Assembly: GCA_027075275.1 (NCBI GenBank)
Contig: JALTBO010000133.1
Span: 1-47,709 of the forward strand
Reading direction: 5' to 3'
DNA: 47,709 nucleotides
Origin: Desulfurobacteriaceae bacterium
GTDB taxonomy: Bacteria > Aquificota > Aquificia > Desulfurobacteriales > Desulfurobacteriaceae
Under the pieces are notes generated by a model. It saw nothing but the letters and a program-made list of their open reading frames with translations. It searched no databases and was not told the DNA's origin. This document shows, piece after piece, positions 7,834 to 19,027 of this stretch. Every line of letters starts with the position of its first letter. Positions within the stretch are counted from its first letter, which is position 1. Both the position numbers and the translations under genes were made by a program.

Positions 7834-10469
7834 TCCATAAACTCCAGGTAGAAGGAACGAACATCTTGTTTCAGGTTTTCTATTCTATCATCGGGTAAGA
7901 GAGGGTCTCCGAAAAGCCTTGTGTTTGTTTCAATACGGCGGAGCTCCCTGTAGAGCTCTTCCCCTCTCTTAAAACGGGAGTCTTCCTCTGATAGAGCTTT
8001 CAGGGAAGTGAGGGTATTTCTCAGCCACCTTTTCGTGTAGAGCTGATAGGTATACGATACAAACTCCAGGTCAACAATTCCTCCTCTGCCGTACTTGAAT
8101 GGCTCTTTCTTTCCCAGTTCCCTTTCAAGCCTCTCCCTCATTGAGATAACGCCTGCAAGAACCTCTGAGTTAACAGGACTTCCAAAGAGAAACTCCTTAA
8201 CAGCCTCCTCAACTTCATCTTTTAAAGGTCCAAACAGGAACCGGAACCGGGTAAAGGCAAGTCTCTCCCAGAGCCTTGCGTTCTCCTTCAGGTACTTTCT
8301 GAAGTATTCGGAGGTAAAAACCAGCTCTCCCTTTTCTCCAAAGGGCCTTAAACGGGTATCAACCTCATACCCCAGACTTTCCAGCCTCTTTATAAACTCA
8401 ACGGCCCTTTCTGTATCTTTGTCTTCCGTTGAAGGAGCTATAAAGAGGAGGTCAAGATCTGAGCCAACGTTCATCTCTCTGCTGCCGTGTTTCCCCAGAG
8501 AGGAGAGTGAGAAAGAGGGAGAAAGTTCCCGGTAAACGTCCTCAAGAACCCCATCGCAGACAGAGGTTATCTCTGAGAGGAAGGTCTCAACCTCAGACCT
8601 TCCTAAACGGTATCTGAGAAGGGCTACAGTTTCAAGAACGTTCTTAACAAGCTGAAGGCTCTCAAGCTCCTTTCTCAAGCTCCTGTAAACTGAAGCGTCA
8701 ACTTCCCTCTCTATCAGGTCAGGACGGAAGATGTGTTCAAGGAGCTCCGGCGTCTCTCTGAACCGCCTGAGGAAAAACTCCCTCGTTGAAAGGAGGAAAA
8801 TTAGCAGTTTAATAATGTTCTCGTGAGAGATGTAGGAGAAGAAAAAGAGTTTCCCCTCCTCCGTCTCAATAAAACTGATAAGGTTCTTAAGCGCCGTTAG
8901 CGGAGAAGGTGTAGATAGGAGAAGCCTTAAGAAACGGTCTCCTGCAGCATCAAGCCTGCTCCTCTCCTCCGGCAGAAGGCTCCTCGTTGAAAGGAGGACA
9001 TCTATAAACCGTTTAATCTCCTCCGGCTGTTCAAATCCCAGCTTTCTCAGTTCTTCAACTTCGTAAGAAGAAAGAGCCCTTCTGTCTCCAGTAGGGAAAA
9101 ACCTGTTGAAATGGCAGTTAACCCGTTCCATTACCCCTTTCAGCTGCTCAAGGAACTCCTCTCTGGTTCTGAATCCCATTTTCCTGGCCAGCTCAAGGGC
9201 CTCTTCACTTTCAGGGTGAAACGTTTGAGTCTGTCTGAAATCGGTTATCTGGAGCATATGTTCACAACGTCTGAGGAAGATGTAGGAACTACGGAGCTCT
9301 CTGTACTCCTCCTCTGTCAGAAATCCCCACCTGTAAAGGCGCCTGAGCGCAACGAGGGTATTCCTTGAGCGGATCTGAGGAAACTTACCACCGTAGATGA
9401 GCTGGAAGGCCTGAACGATAAACTCAATTTCCCTGATTCCCCCCGTACCCAGCTTCAGGTCTACTTTGTCTCCCTTTTTCCTCACCTTGGCCTTTATCAT
9501 CTCTTTGAGCCTTAGAACCTCATCAATGAGGGAGATGTCAATGTACTTCCTATAGACGAAGGCCCTTGCAAGCTTTAAAAACTCAATGCCCGTTCCTGTA
9601 ATATCTCCGGCAGATGGGCGGGCTTTCAGAAGGGCAAACCTCTCCCACGGCCTTGCAACGGCAGTGTAGTACTGCTCAAGGGCTTCAATATCGTTGACCA
9701 GAGGCCCCATAGTTCCGTTTGGTCTCAACCGCGTATCTACGGGACAGCAGATACCTTCCGGTGTTCTCTCAGTCAACAGCTCTGTTATCTCTTTCGCTAA
9801 GAGGGTAAAGAAGTCGTGGTTGTGGAGCTCCCCGTAACTTCCTCCTGAAGTCTTACCGTATCGGCTCCCGTAAACGTAGATAACGTCTATGTCTGAAGCG
9901 TAGTTGAGCTCAAAACCGCCGGCTTTTCCCATATCAACAACAACAAAGGTAGAGGTGGGCTCTCCGTACCGTTTAATTAACTGAGAGCAGGCAAACCGGT
10001 AGGCCCCTCTTACGCAGGCATCGTGAATCAGAGTAACGTCCCTAACAAGCTCCTGAAAAGGAGCAAGGTTCAGAATGTCTCTAAGTACTACCCTTGCCAT
10101 GTGGAAGTGCTTAAAAATGCGAAGCTCATCCATAAAAGCTTTCCTGTCGGTTGAGGAAGGTTTAAACTCAAAATCTCCCGGGAGAAACTTCTTCTGGTAA
10201 ATCTCCTGTAAACGGGAAAGGAGCTCTGTATGCCTTACGAGGAATTCTGCAAGGAACCGTGAAGCAGAGAAAAGCTCAATCAGGTGATAGAGAAACTCTG
10301 TTTTAACCCCTTTCGGGAACTCCCCCTTCAGAACGGTGTAGAGCCTTTCAAGGTAGATGAGAGCTCTCCTCGGGTTGGGAAGCCTATCTGCGTTTTCCTC
10401 AACGTAGGAGAGGAGCTCCCTCCACTCCCCCGAAAACTCTGCCTTTAATTTCTCAATCAGGTAATTCAC
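7812..10469 (-). CDS. glnE: Glutamine synthetase adenylyltransferase/deadenylase, two nucleotidyltransferase domains
   Basis: Two NTase signatures (YASDIDVIYVYGS and NVGSDLDLLFIAPS), GTGGIREIEFIVQ and GRGGIVDLEFVSY repeats. Confidence 0.94.
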   Translation of the reverse strand: MNYLIEKLKAEFSGEWRELLSYVEENADRLPNPRRALIYLERLYTVLKGEFPKGVKTEFLYHLIELFSASRFLAEFLVRHTELLSRLQEIYQKKFLPGDFEFKPSSTDRKAFMDELRIFKHFHMARVVLRDILNLAPFQELVRDVTLIHDACVRGAYRFACSQLIKRYGEPTSTFVVVDMGKAGGFELNYASDIDVIYVYGSRYGKTSGGSYGELHNHDFFTLLAKEITELLTERTPEGICCPVDTRLRPNGTMGPLVNDIEALEQYYTAVARPWERFALLKARPSAGDITGTGIEFLKLARAFVYRKYIDISLIDEVLRLKEMIKAKVRKKGDKVDLKLGTGGIREIEFIVQAFQLIYGGKFPQIRSRNTLVALRRLYRWGFLTEEEYRELRSSYIFLRRCEHMLQITDFRQTQTFHPESEEALELARKMGFRTREEFLEQLKGVMERVNCHFNRFFPTGDRRALSSYEVEELRKLGFEQPEEIKRFIDVLLSTRSLLPEERSRLDAAGDRFLRLLLSTPSPLTALKNLISFIETEEGKLFFFSYISHENIIKLLIFLLSTREFFLRRFRETPELLEHIFRPDLIEREVDASVYRSLRKELESLQLVKNVLETVALLRYRLGRSEVETFLSEITSVCDGVLEDVYRELSPSFSLSSLGKHGSREMNVGSDLDLLFIAPSTEDKDTERAVEFIKRLESLGYEVDTRLRPFGEKGELVFTSEYFRKYLKENARLWERLAFTRFRFLFGPLKDEVEEAVKEFLFGSPVNSEVLAGVISMRERLERELGKKEPFKYGRGGIVDLEFVSYTYQLYTKRWLRNTLTSLKALSEEDSRFKRGEELYRELRRIETNTRLFGDPLLPDDRIENLKQDVRSFYLEFMEWMRSRV

Positions 10470-10918
10470 GCCTTCCTCAACCTTCCAGTAACTTTATAGA
10501 AATAAAAGATAAGAACGAAAAAGAGGGCAGACGCAAAGGTAAGAACAAAGATAAGATGAGCGTTCTGAGGTTCAGGAGAGAGAAGTATCAGCTTCCTCGT
10601 AACAACGATAAAACCTATTTCAAGGAGAGAAAGAACGTAGTGGATCCTTTTCTGGTAGAACATCGCCGATATAAAGTCAATAACAATCAAAACAAATAGG
10701 GCATCTGTAAGGAAATCCCTCATCTGGGTAAATGTCAAAAAGAAAGAATCCCCCTTCACCATCAAAAAGAGCCTATCTACAAGGGTCAACAGGCAGAAAA
10801 CGAGGTAAACTGTAAGAACCAGAATAAAGAGGAACCTCATAAATTGGACAGTTTTCTGAAGGATCTTGTAACTCCTCGTTCCTATTAGCTCCATCTTATC
10901 TGGAGTCTCAACCTTCAT
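10466..10918 (-). CDS. PsiE-like membrane protein
   Basis: Four hydrophobic segments, RDFLTDALFVLIVIDFISAM...VTRKLIL pattern of PsiE family. Confidence 0.65.
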   Translation of the reverse strand: MKVETPDKMELIGTRSYKILQKTVQFMRFLFILVLTVYLVFCLLTLVDRLFLMVKGDSFFLTFTQMRDFLTDALFVLIVIDFISAMFYQKRIHYVLSLLEIGFIVVTRKLILLSPEPQNAHLIFVLTFASALFFVLIFYFYKVTGRLRKA

Positions 10919-12201
10919 TTAACCCTCCTTTTAGAAGCCGCAGGAATTCCCATCTCCTCCCGATACTTTGCAACAGTTCTCCTTGCGATATTAAAGCCCT
11001 TTTCTTTAAGAATTTCTGCTATCTTACTGTCGCTGTAAGGTTTCCTTTTATCCTCATTCTCAATAATTTCTCTGATAACCCCCTTTACTTCTTCCTGTTG
11101 GGAAGAAGAAACCTGCCTGCTGAGGAAGAAAACGGCAGGATATACGCCAAAAGGTGTCTCTATTAGCTTGTCCTTTAAAGCCCTGCTTACAGTTGACTCG
11201 TGAACAGAAAGGGAAGAAGCGATATCTGAAAGGGTAACAGGTTTCAAGGTTTTCCCGTCTTTTAAAAACTCTCTCTGCCTGCTAAAGAGCTCCCTTAAAA
11301 CCCTTTCCAGCGTCTCTTTCCTCTGCTCTACAGCCTTCTTGAGCCATAGAGCTCTCTGGTACTTCTCCTGAATAAACTTTTTCAGCTCTTCACGGGAAGC
11401 GTGCTTCAGGTAGTAGCTGTTTATCCTGAAGTTGAAAAATTCTGGAAGCAGAACTTCTACTCTAACCTCTCCGCTTCTGTTAAGCCACACCCTTGCATCG
11501 GGCTTAACGGCAGCGTTAAACTCTCCACCTTCACCGGGACGGGTATCGCACCGCTTCAGGTATGAGAGGAGCTCCTCAAACTCTCTCTCTGTCAAGCCGG
11601 CCTTCGCCCTAAAAGTTGAAGGAGAGGAGATGTATTCCAGAAAGGAGAGGGAATCTATGAGCTTCGGAGGAGCTCCCATCTCCTCAAGCTGAGCCTGAAG
11701 ACTCTCTTTAAGGGAGTAAGAACCACAACCAACCGGCGTTAACCTTTTAAACTGTTCCCTGACCTCTCTAACCTTTTCAACGAGAACACCCAAACGGGAA
11801 GCTATCTCCTCCTCCTTTAAAAGAAGGAAACCGTTTCTGTCAAGGTTATCAAGGATAAAAAGGGCAACATCCCTATCCCGACCGTCAAACTCCAAAAAAA
11901 CCTGTTCCTTCAGTTTCTCGTAAACGCTCTCCTTTGAAGGGTAAACTGCCTCCTCCCGTTCTTCAGGGACAAAAACGTTTCCTCCCTCAAAGACAAAATC
12001 CAGACTCTCCCCGTTTTCTCCCTCTGAAAAGGAAGACTCCTCCTTCTCCGGTTCTATAAGAGGATTGGTCTCCATCTCGTTCCTGATAAACTCCTCTAAA
12101 GAGACGAGAGGAAGCTGCAAAAGATGAAGGCTCAAAACGACAGAAGGCGTCAACCTTAGCTGTTGAGTCAGGTTCAGACTCAGTTCAAACTGCTGCCTCA
12201 A
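10915..12201 (-). CDS. rpoN: RNA polymerase sigma-54 factor (TTG start)
   Basis: LTQQLRLTPSVVLSLHLLQLP N-terminus, ASSLSVHESTVSRALKDKLIETPFG, RPN-box equivalent IARRTVAKYREEMGIPAASKRR. Confidence 0.96.
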   Translation of the reverse strand: MRQQFELSLNLTQQLRLTPSVVLSLHLLQLPLVSLEEFIRNEMETNPLIEPEKEESSFSEGENGESLDFVFEGGNVFVPEEREEAVYPSKESVYEKLKEQVFLEFDGRDRDVALFILDNLDRNGFLLLKEEEIASRLGVLVEKVREVREQFKRLTPVGCGSYSLKESLQAQLEEMGAPPKLIDSLSFLEYISSPSTFRAKAGLTEREFEELLSYLKRCDTRPGEGGEFNAAVKPDARVWLNRSGEVRVEVLLPEFFNFRINSYYLKHASREELKKFIQEKYQRALWLKKAVEQRKETLERVLRELFSRQREFLKDGKTLKPVTLSDIASSLSVHESTVSRALKDKLIETPFGVYPAVFFLSRQVSSSQQEEVKGVIREIIENEDKRKPYSDSKIAEILKEKGFNIARRTVAKYREEMGIPAASKRRVK

Positions 12202-12230
12202 AACTCTCCCCGTAGTAAAATTCTTCTGTC

Positions 12231-13118
12231 ATGGGAAGAATATATGTTCTACCGCTACTCTTTGTTTTAACGCTCTTTTCTTTTGCCTGCGGCGTCGTCA
12301 GAACCTCTCCATTCGGAGAGACGTCGCTGATCCTCATTCCCACGTCACAGGAAGTTGCGCTGGGCAGAGAGGCAGCACAGGAAGTTGAAAGCCACTCAAA
12401 AATGTGTAAAGACCCTGTAATAAACAGCTACGTTAACTGGGTAGGACAGAAGATAGCTGCAGTATCGGGCAGGTACGACATAACCTACCACTACAAGGTA
12501 ATAGACAGTCCTGAACTCAATGCCTTCTCACTGCCGGGAGGGTGGGTCTACGTCTACACAGGCCTCCTGAAACACCTGAAGAACGAAGCAGACCTTGCCT
12601 TCGTTTTAGGCCACGAAACAGGACACATCGTTGGAAGACACGCCATAAGAAGACTTCAGGTAATCTACGGTATCAACTTCCTCCTCTCTCTTACGCTGGG
12701 AGGGAAAGAGGTATCTCAAACAGAGCTTGAGGTGATAAAGGTTCTTTATCAGATAGTTCTCGCCGGCTACAGCAGACAGGAGGAGTTTGAGGCAGATGAG
12801 ATGGGAGCCTACTTTACCGGAAAGGCCGGCTGGAACCCCGTTGCTTCAATAGAGACCCTGGAGATACTGGATAAACTGATGAAGTTCAAACCTTCAGGAG
12901 TAACAGAGCTCTTTATGGACCACCCAACAAACAGGAAACGGATAGAGAACCTCAACCGGTGGATAAGAACCTTCCCCAAGAGCTGGCTTAAAAACCCCTT
13001 CAACGAAGAGAGGTACAGGGAGAAAGTTCTCAGGAGGCTTAATGGAGATACTGAAAGAGGGAAAGAGGGTAATAGAGGAGGAAGCAAGAGCCCTTCAGAA
13101 ACTATCAGAGCTGCTTGA
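12231..13118 (+). CDS. M48-family lipoprotein metalloprotease
   Basis: Signal peptide with lipobox-like FSFAC; HETGH zinc motif; EFEADEMGAYFTGKAGWNP. Confidence 0.9.
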   Translation: MGRIYVLPLLFVLTLFSFACGVVRTSPFGETSLILIPTSQEVALGREAAQEVESHSKMCKDPVINSYVNWVGQKIAAVSGRYDITYHYKVIDSPELNAFSLPGGWVYVYTGLLKHLKNEADLAFVLGHETGHIVGRHAIRRLQVIYGINFLLSLTLGGKEVSQTELEVIKVLYQIVLAGYSRQEEFEADEMGAYFTGKAGWNPVASIETLEILDKLMKFKPSGVTELFMDHPTNRKRIENLNRWIRTFPKSWLKNPFNEERYREKVLRRLNGDTERGKEGNRGGSKSPSETIRAA

Positions 13119-13998
13119 TGAGAACTTTGTAAAGGCTGTGGAGCTCCTTTTCAAAACAAGAGGAAGGGTCGTTCTAACAGGAGTTGGAAAATCGGGCCTT
13201 ATATGTAAGAAAATAGCTGCAACCCTTTCAAGTACAGGAACCCCCGCCTTCTTCCTCCACCCAACAGATGCAGCCCACGGAGACCTGGGAATGGTAAAGG
13301 GAGAAGACACAGTAATTGCCGTCTCAAACAGCGGAGAGACACAGGAGCTCCTCTCCATAATCCCCCTCATTAAGAGCTTTGGAATCCCCGTTATTGCAAT
13401 AACCAGCAACCCAAACTCCTCCCTCGCAAAGCTTTCAGACGTTGTCCTTAACCTTTACGTTGAGAGAGAAGCCTGCCCTCTAAACCTTGCTCCCACAACT
13501 TCAACAACTGCTACGTTGGCCCTCGGAGATGCCCTTGCAGCCGCACTTATGAAGCTGAAAGGGTTTACAGATAGGGATTTCAAGCGCCTCCACCCCGGAG
13601 GAAAGTTAGGAATAAGGCTCTCAAAGGTTAAAGACATTATGAGAAAGGGAAGTGATATACCAACGGTAACCCCGGAAACGCCGATGAAAGAAGTTATTTA
13701 CGAGATCTCCTCAAAAAAACTGGGAGCAACTCTTGTTGTTGATAAAGAGGGAAAACTTTCAGGAATAATAACAGATGGCGATTTGAGAAGGGCCTTTGAA
13801 AGAGGATTCGGCCTTGAATCTAAAGCGAAAGAAATTATGACTGAAAATCCCAAAGTCATAAAAGGAGAACTGTTTGCGGAAGAAGCTTTAAAAATTATGG
13901 AAGAAAACAAAATAACTGTCCTTCCCATAGTCAACGAAAAAGGAGAAGTAGAAGGTATTATCCACCTACACGATATCCTGGGAAGAAGAATTCTATAG
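13042..13998 (+). CDS. kdsD: Arabinose-5-phosphate isomerase (SIS + CBS pair), KpsF/KdsD
   Basis: GVGKSGLICKKIAATLSSTGTPAFFLHPTDAAHGDLGMV, two CBS domains; AGGAGG SD just upstream inside the M48 ORF. Confidence 0.95.
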   Translation: MEILKEGKRVIEEEARALQKLSELLDENFVKAVELLFKTRGRVVLTGVGKSGLICKKIAATLSSTGTPAFFLHPTDAAHGDLGMVKGEDTVIAVSNSGETQELLSIIPLIKSFGIPVIAITSNPNSSLAKLSDVVLNLYVEREACPLNLAPTTSTTATLALGDALAAALMKLKGFTDRDFKRLHPGGKLGIRLSKVKDIMRKGSDIPTVTPETPMKEVIYEISSKKLGATLVVDKEGKLSGIITDGDLRRAFERGFGLESKAKEIMTENPKVIKGELFAEEALKIMEENKITVLPIVNEKGEVEGIIHLHDILGRRIL

Positions 13999-14042
13999 AG
14001 ATTCAAATTTTTCAAACAAAATCCAGAATTTGTGTTAAAATG

Positions 14043-14058
14043 ACTGTAAACAAACAGT
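14043..14058. promoter_or_regulatory. Inverted repeat ACTGT-N6-ACAGT upstream of small RHH-like gene (candidate operator)
   Basis: Perfect 5-bp arms, immediately 5' of the GGAGG SD. Confidence 0.4.
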
Positions 14059-14074
14059 ATTTTTGGAGGATAAA

Positions 14075-14311
14075 ATGGCAAGAGGAAGAAAAGCAGGGAA
14101 AAGGGCCAACAGAATTGTTCGCCTCTCAATACCCAAAAGGCTCTACTTTATCCTTTTAGGTGTTGCAGGAAACAACGAGCAGAAGCTCAACAGACTTATA
14201 AGACTCATTATTGAGGAAAAGTTAGAGAACTCCACAGTCGCAGAACTCTCTCAACTCCTTGAACCTGCAAAGAGAAAAGAGGAAGAAGAAACAGAAAGCG
14301 AAGAACAGTAG
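14075..14311 (+). CDS. Small basic protein, possible ribbon-helix-helix DNA-binding protein
   Basis: GGAGG SD before ATGGCAAGAGG (ORF-track start 14063 lies upstream of the SD); RIVRLSIPKRLYFILLGVAGNNEQKLNRLIRLIIEEKL has beta-helix-helix pattern. Confidence 0.6.
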   Translation: MARGRKAGKRANRIVRLSIPKRLYFILLGVAGNNEQKLNRLIRLIIEEKLENSTVAELSQLLEPAKRKEEEETESEEQ

Positions 14312-15598
14312 TCAGAAAGCTATTCCCAGGGATTCTAAAAGGGCCCTTCCTTTGTGGAGGGTCTCCTCAAACTCTTTTTCGGGAACGGAATCCCAGACAA
14401 TACCGGCCCCAACCTGGAGGACTCCAAAACTCTCTTTAAAGAGAAGCGTTCTTATAACGATGTTAAAGTCCATACTCCCGTTAAACGCCATGTAGCCGAC
14501 TGAACCTGTGTAGAGAGCTCTCCTCGTCGGCTCAAGCTCTGCAATAATCTCCATAGTTCTCACTTTGGGAGCCCCCGTAATCGTCCCTCCCGGAAACATC
14601 GCCTTTAAAACGTCAACGCTCCTGACTCCATCTTTCAGAACTCCCCTGACGTTTGAAACAATATGGATAACGTGGGAGTAATACTCAGGAACCATAAGCT
14701 CATCAACCTCAACGGTCCCAAATCTGCATATCCTTCCAAGGTCGTTCCTCTCAAGGTCAACAAGCATTACGTGTTCAGCCCTCTCCTTTTCAGATAAAAA
14801 GAGCTCCCTCTCAAGCTCCCTGTCTTCTTCTGCCGTCTTTCCCCTCCTCCTCGTTCCCGCTATCGGCCTCGTCTCAACAAGCTTACCCTCCACTCTGACA
14901 AGCCTTTCAGGAGAACAGGAGACGGCTGTAAACTCTCCAAGCTGGAAGAAGAAAGAGAAGGGAGAAGGGTTTAAACTCCTGAGCCTCCTGTAAAGCTCCA
15001 CAGAGCTCCCTTCAAAGAGAACGTCTATTCTCTGAGAGAAGTTAACCTGAAACGAATCCCCAGCAGCTATGTAATTCTTTATCTTTTCAACAGCATAAGT
15101 AAAATACTCTTTATCCATGTTTGTTTTATAAAAAACTGAGAAATAATCTTTCTGGCTGTATTCCGGTAGCCTTTCAACGTCTAAACCACCTTCAAGTGAA
15201 ATCAGAAACGCCCTCTTCTTAAGGTTATCAAAGATTAAAGTCTGCTTCGGCAGGAAAAAGTGGACGTCGGGCATCTTTAAATCGTCAACGTAAGGAGAGG
15301 GAACGTTCTCTATAAAACGGTTGGCGTCGTAGGAAACGTAGCCGTAGATTCCAAAGGGCAGACCATCAATACGGTACTTACCGGCATATTTTAAGTAGAA
15401 GCGGTGGAGCTCCTCAAAAACCTCCGGGCTATTCTTTAAAATTAGCTCATCTTCAACCCCTATACAGATGACAGAGAACCTGCCGGTCTTCCCGTTTACG
15501 TTGGCAGAGTCAAGAAAAAGGTTAACAGGATAACCGGCCTCTGAGAGGGAAAGGAAAACTTCCATAGGGTCTCTATAAGGTAGAGGCTCTAACTTCAA
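14312..15598 (-). CDS. Chorismate-binding enzyme: anthranilate synthase component I / PabB family
   Basis: [61 protein letters not shown]. Confidence 0.88.
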   Translation of the reverse strand: MKLEPLPYRDPMEVFLSLSEAGYPVNLFLDSANVNGKTGRFSVICIGVEDELILKNSPEVFEELHRFYLKYAGKYRIDGLPFGIYGYVSYDANRFIENVPSPYVDDLKMPDVHFFLPKQTLIFDNLKKRAFLISLEGGLDVERLPEYSQKDYFSVFYKTNMDKEYFTYAVEKIKNYIAAGDSFQVNFSQRIDVLFEGSSVELYRRLRSLNPSPFSFFFQLGEFTAVSCSPERLVRVEGKLVETRPIAGTRRRGKTAEEDRELERELFLSEKERAEHVMLVDLERNDLGRICRFGTVEVDELMVPEYYSHVIHIVSNVRGVLKDGVRSVDVLKAMFPGGTITGAPKVRTMEIIAELEPTRRALYTGSVGYMAFNGSMDFNIVIRTLLFKESFGVLQVGAGIVWDSVPEKEFEETLHKGRALLESLGIAF

Positions 15599-15692
15599 GG
15601 GTTATCCCTCCTCTACTGAGAGTGAAACTCAATATAGGAGCTGAACAACCTTTGTGCTATTATTCCCAATTACACGAAGCAGGAGGAGTGTA

Positions 15693-17432
15693 ATGAAACT
15701 TTCTGGAGCAGAAATTCTCCTGAGGGCTTTAGAGCTTGAAGGAGTTGAAAAGATATTTGGATATCCCGGCGGAGCAGTTTTGGACATCTACGACAGGCTA
15801 CCCTTCTCCCCGCTGAAACACTACTTAACACGCCACGAGCAGGGAGCCGCCCACGCAGCAGACGGATACGCAAGGGCTACAGGAAAAGTGGGAGTCTGCT
15901 TTGCAACCTCCGGCCCCGGAGCAACAAACCTCGTTACAGGCCTTGCAACTGCCCAGATAGATTCTGTTCCGGTAGTCGCCTTTACCGGGAACGTTCCAAC
16001 TTACATGATTGGAAACGATGCTTTCCAGGAAGTTGACACAGTTGGGATAACAAGACCGATAACGAAGCATAATTTCCTGGTAAAGGACGTTAAAGAACTT
16101 GCAGACACGGTAAAAAAGGCATTTCACATAGCGAGAACCGGCAGGCCGGGAGTTGTTTTAGTTGACCTTCCAAAAGACGTAACAAGGGAGCTTGCAGACT
16201 TCTTTGAGGAGGAATACAAAACTCCAGTTCAGATAAGGAGCTACAAGCCTGTTCTAAAAGGGCACCCCGGCCAGATAAAGAGGGCTGCAAAAGCAATCGC
16301 CTCTGCCGAGAGGCCTATCCTCTACATAGGTGGTGGTGTCGTCTCTTCCGGAGCCTCAGACCTCGTTGTAAAGATGGCTGAGGTCGCCAATATTCCGATG
16401 ACGGCAACCCTTATGGGACTAACGGCAGTTCCGGGCAACCATCCGTTCTTCTTAGGAATGCTCGGAATGCATGGAACCTACGCCGCCAACATGGCCATTC
16501 AGGAGAGCGACCTGATAATTGCCATTGGAGCAAGGTTTGACGACAGAGTTACAGGTAAGCTCTCAGAGTTTGCTCCGAACGCCAAAGTTATCCACATAGA
16601 TATTGACAGCGCCGAGATAGGGAAGAACAAACCTGTTGATATACCGATAGTTGGAGATGCAAAACTGGTTATGGAGGAGCTCCTCCCCGAAGTTGAGAAG
16701 CAGGTTGCCAAGAACAGGGAGTTCTACGCCGTTCGCGAGAAGTGGATACTGAAGGTGAGGAGCTGGAAGGAGAGGTACCCTCTCTGGTATGAGCCAAGCG
16801 ACAGGGTAATAAAGCCCCAGTTTGTAATCCAGAAGATATGGGAAGTTACGAAGGGAGAAGCGATAATCACAACAGACGTTGGTCAGCACCAGATGTGGGT
16901 TGCCCAGTACTACAAGTTCAGGTTCCCCAGGCAGCTGGTAACTTCCGGCGGCCTCGGAACCATGGGATTTGGTGTTCCGGCGGCAATCGGAGCGAAGGTT
17001 GGAAGGCCCGATAAAACCGTTTTCTGCATCTCAGGAGACGGCTCCTTCCAGATGAACATGCAGGAGATAGTTACGGCAGTCCACTATAACATTCCAATAA
17101 AGGTTGCAATCATAAACAATGGCTTTTTAGGGATGGTTCGCCAGTGGCAGGGAATCTTCTACCAGAAGAACTATTCTCAGGTTCACTTAGACGTCCAGCC
17201 AGACTTCGTAAAATTAGTTGAAGCAATGGGAGGAGTTGGACTAAGGGCAACAAAGCCGGCAGAGGTTGAGGCTGTTCTCAAAGAGGCGATGGCAATAGAC
17301 GACAGGCCAGTTGTTATTGATTTTATCGTTGACAGGGAGGAAGACGTTTTCCCCATGGTTCCACCGGGGGGAGCTCTCCACGAAATGATACTCCCAAGCT
17401 ACGGTAAAAAGAGGGAAAAGAAAGCAGTTTAA
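15693..17432 (+). CDS. ilvB: Acetolactate synthase large subunit
   Basis: GAEILLRALELEGVEKIFGYPGGAVLDIYD, ThDP motif GDGSFQMNMQE; AGGAGGAG SD supports ATG at 15693 rather than ORF-track 15654. Confidence 0.96.
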   Translation: MKLSGAEILLRALELEGVEKIFGYPGGAVLDIYDRLPFSPLKHYLTRHEQGAAHAADGYARATGKVGVCFATSGPGATNLVTGLATAQIDSVPVVAFTGNVPTYMIGNDAFQEVDTVGITRPITKHNFLVKDVKELADTVKKAFHIARTGRPGVVLVDLPKDVTRELADFFEEEYKTPVQIRSYKPVLKGHPGQIKRAAKAIASAERPILYIGGGVVSSGASDLVVKMAEVANIPMTATLMGLTAVPGNHPFFLGMLGMHGTYAANMAIQESDLIIAIGARFDDRVTGKLSEFAPNAKVIHIDIDSAEIGKNKPVDIPIVGDAKLVMEELLPEVEKQVAKNREFYAVREKWILKVRSWKERYPLWYEPSDRVIKPQFVIQKIWEVTKGEAIITTDVGQHQMWVAQYYKFRFPRQLVTSGGLGTMGFGVPAAIGAKVGRPDKTVFCISGDGSFQMNMQEIVTAVHYNIPIKVAIINNGFLGMVRQWQGIFYQKNYSQVHLDVQPDFVKLVEAMGGVGLRATKPAEVEAVLKEAMAIDDRPVVIDFIVDREEDVFPMVPPGGALHEMILPSYGKKREKKAV

Positions 17433-17438
17433 GAGGGA

Positions 17439-17966
17439 ATGATGGACAAGAAGTGTGAAGATAGAAAGCACATAATCAGCGTTTTAGTTGAGAACCAGCC
17501 GGGAGCTCTCGCAAGGATAATAGAGCTCTTCAGTTCCCGGGGATACAACATAGAGAGCCTGAACGTTGGCCACACAGAAGACCCCACAATATCAAGAATT
17601 ACTATGGTTGCCAAGGGAGACGAGCACACGATAGAGCAGATAGTAAAACAGTTAAGAAGGATAATTGACGTCTTCAAGGTTAGAGATTTAACCGATAAGA
17701 AGAAGCTTGACAGGGAGCTCCTCATTGTTCGCGTAAACGTTGAAACCCCCGAGAAGAAAGAAGAGGTAATGAGGTTAGTTGAGATATTTGGAGCTCAGGT
17801 TGTTGACGTCTCAAAAGACACCTACACAGTAGAGCTGACAGGAGACGAAGACCAGGTTGACGCCTTCTTAGAGCTCATAAAACCTATGGGAATAAGGGAA
17901 ATGGCACGAACCGGAAGGGTTGCAATGGTCAGAGCCCTCCAGGGTGAAACCTTTGAAGAACAGTAA
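17439..17966 (+). CDS. ilvN: Acetolactate synthase small subunit
   Basis: ISVLVENQPGALARIIELFSSRGYNIESLNVGHTEDPTISRIT ACT domain. Confidence 0.96.
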   Translation: MMDKKCEDRKHIISVLVENQPGALARIIELFSSRGYNIESLNVGHTEDPTISRITMVAKGDEHTIEQIVKQLRRIIDVFKVRDLTDKKKLDRELLIVRVNVETPEKKEEVMRLVEIFGAQVVDVSKDTYTVELTGDEDQVDAFLELIKPMGIREMARTGRVAMVRALQGETFEEQ

Positions 17967-17973
17967 AGCTTAA

Positions 17974-18999
<1,026 letters not shown>

Positions 19000-19004
19000 A
19001 CTCT

Positions 19005-19027
19005 GGAGGGGATTATCCCCTCCTTTT
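19005..19027 (+). terminator. Rho-independent terminator after ilvC
   Basis: GGAGGGGA-TTA-TCCCCTCC followed by TTTT. Confidence 0.85.

Noticed and set aside
13698-14129. 143-aa minus-strand ORF
   Set aside because: Antisense to the kdsD CBS domains and the intergenic region; no motif or plausible start context.
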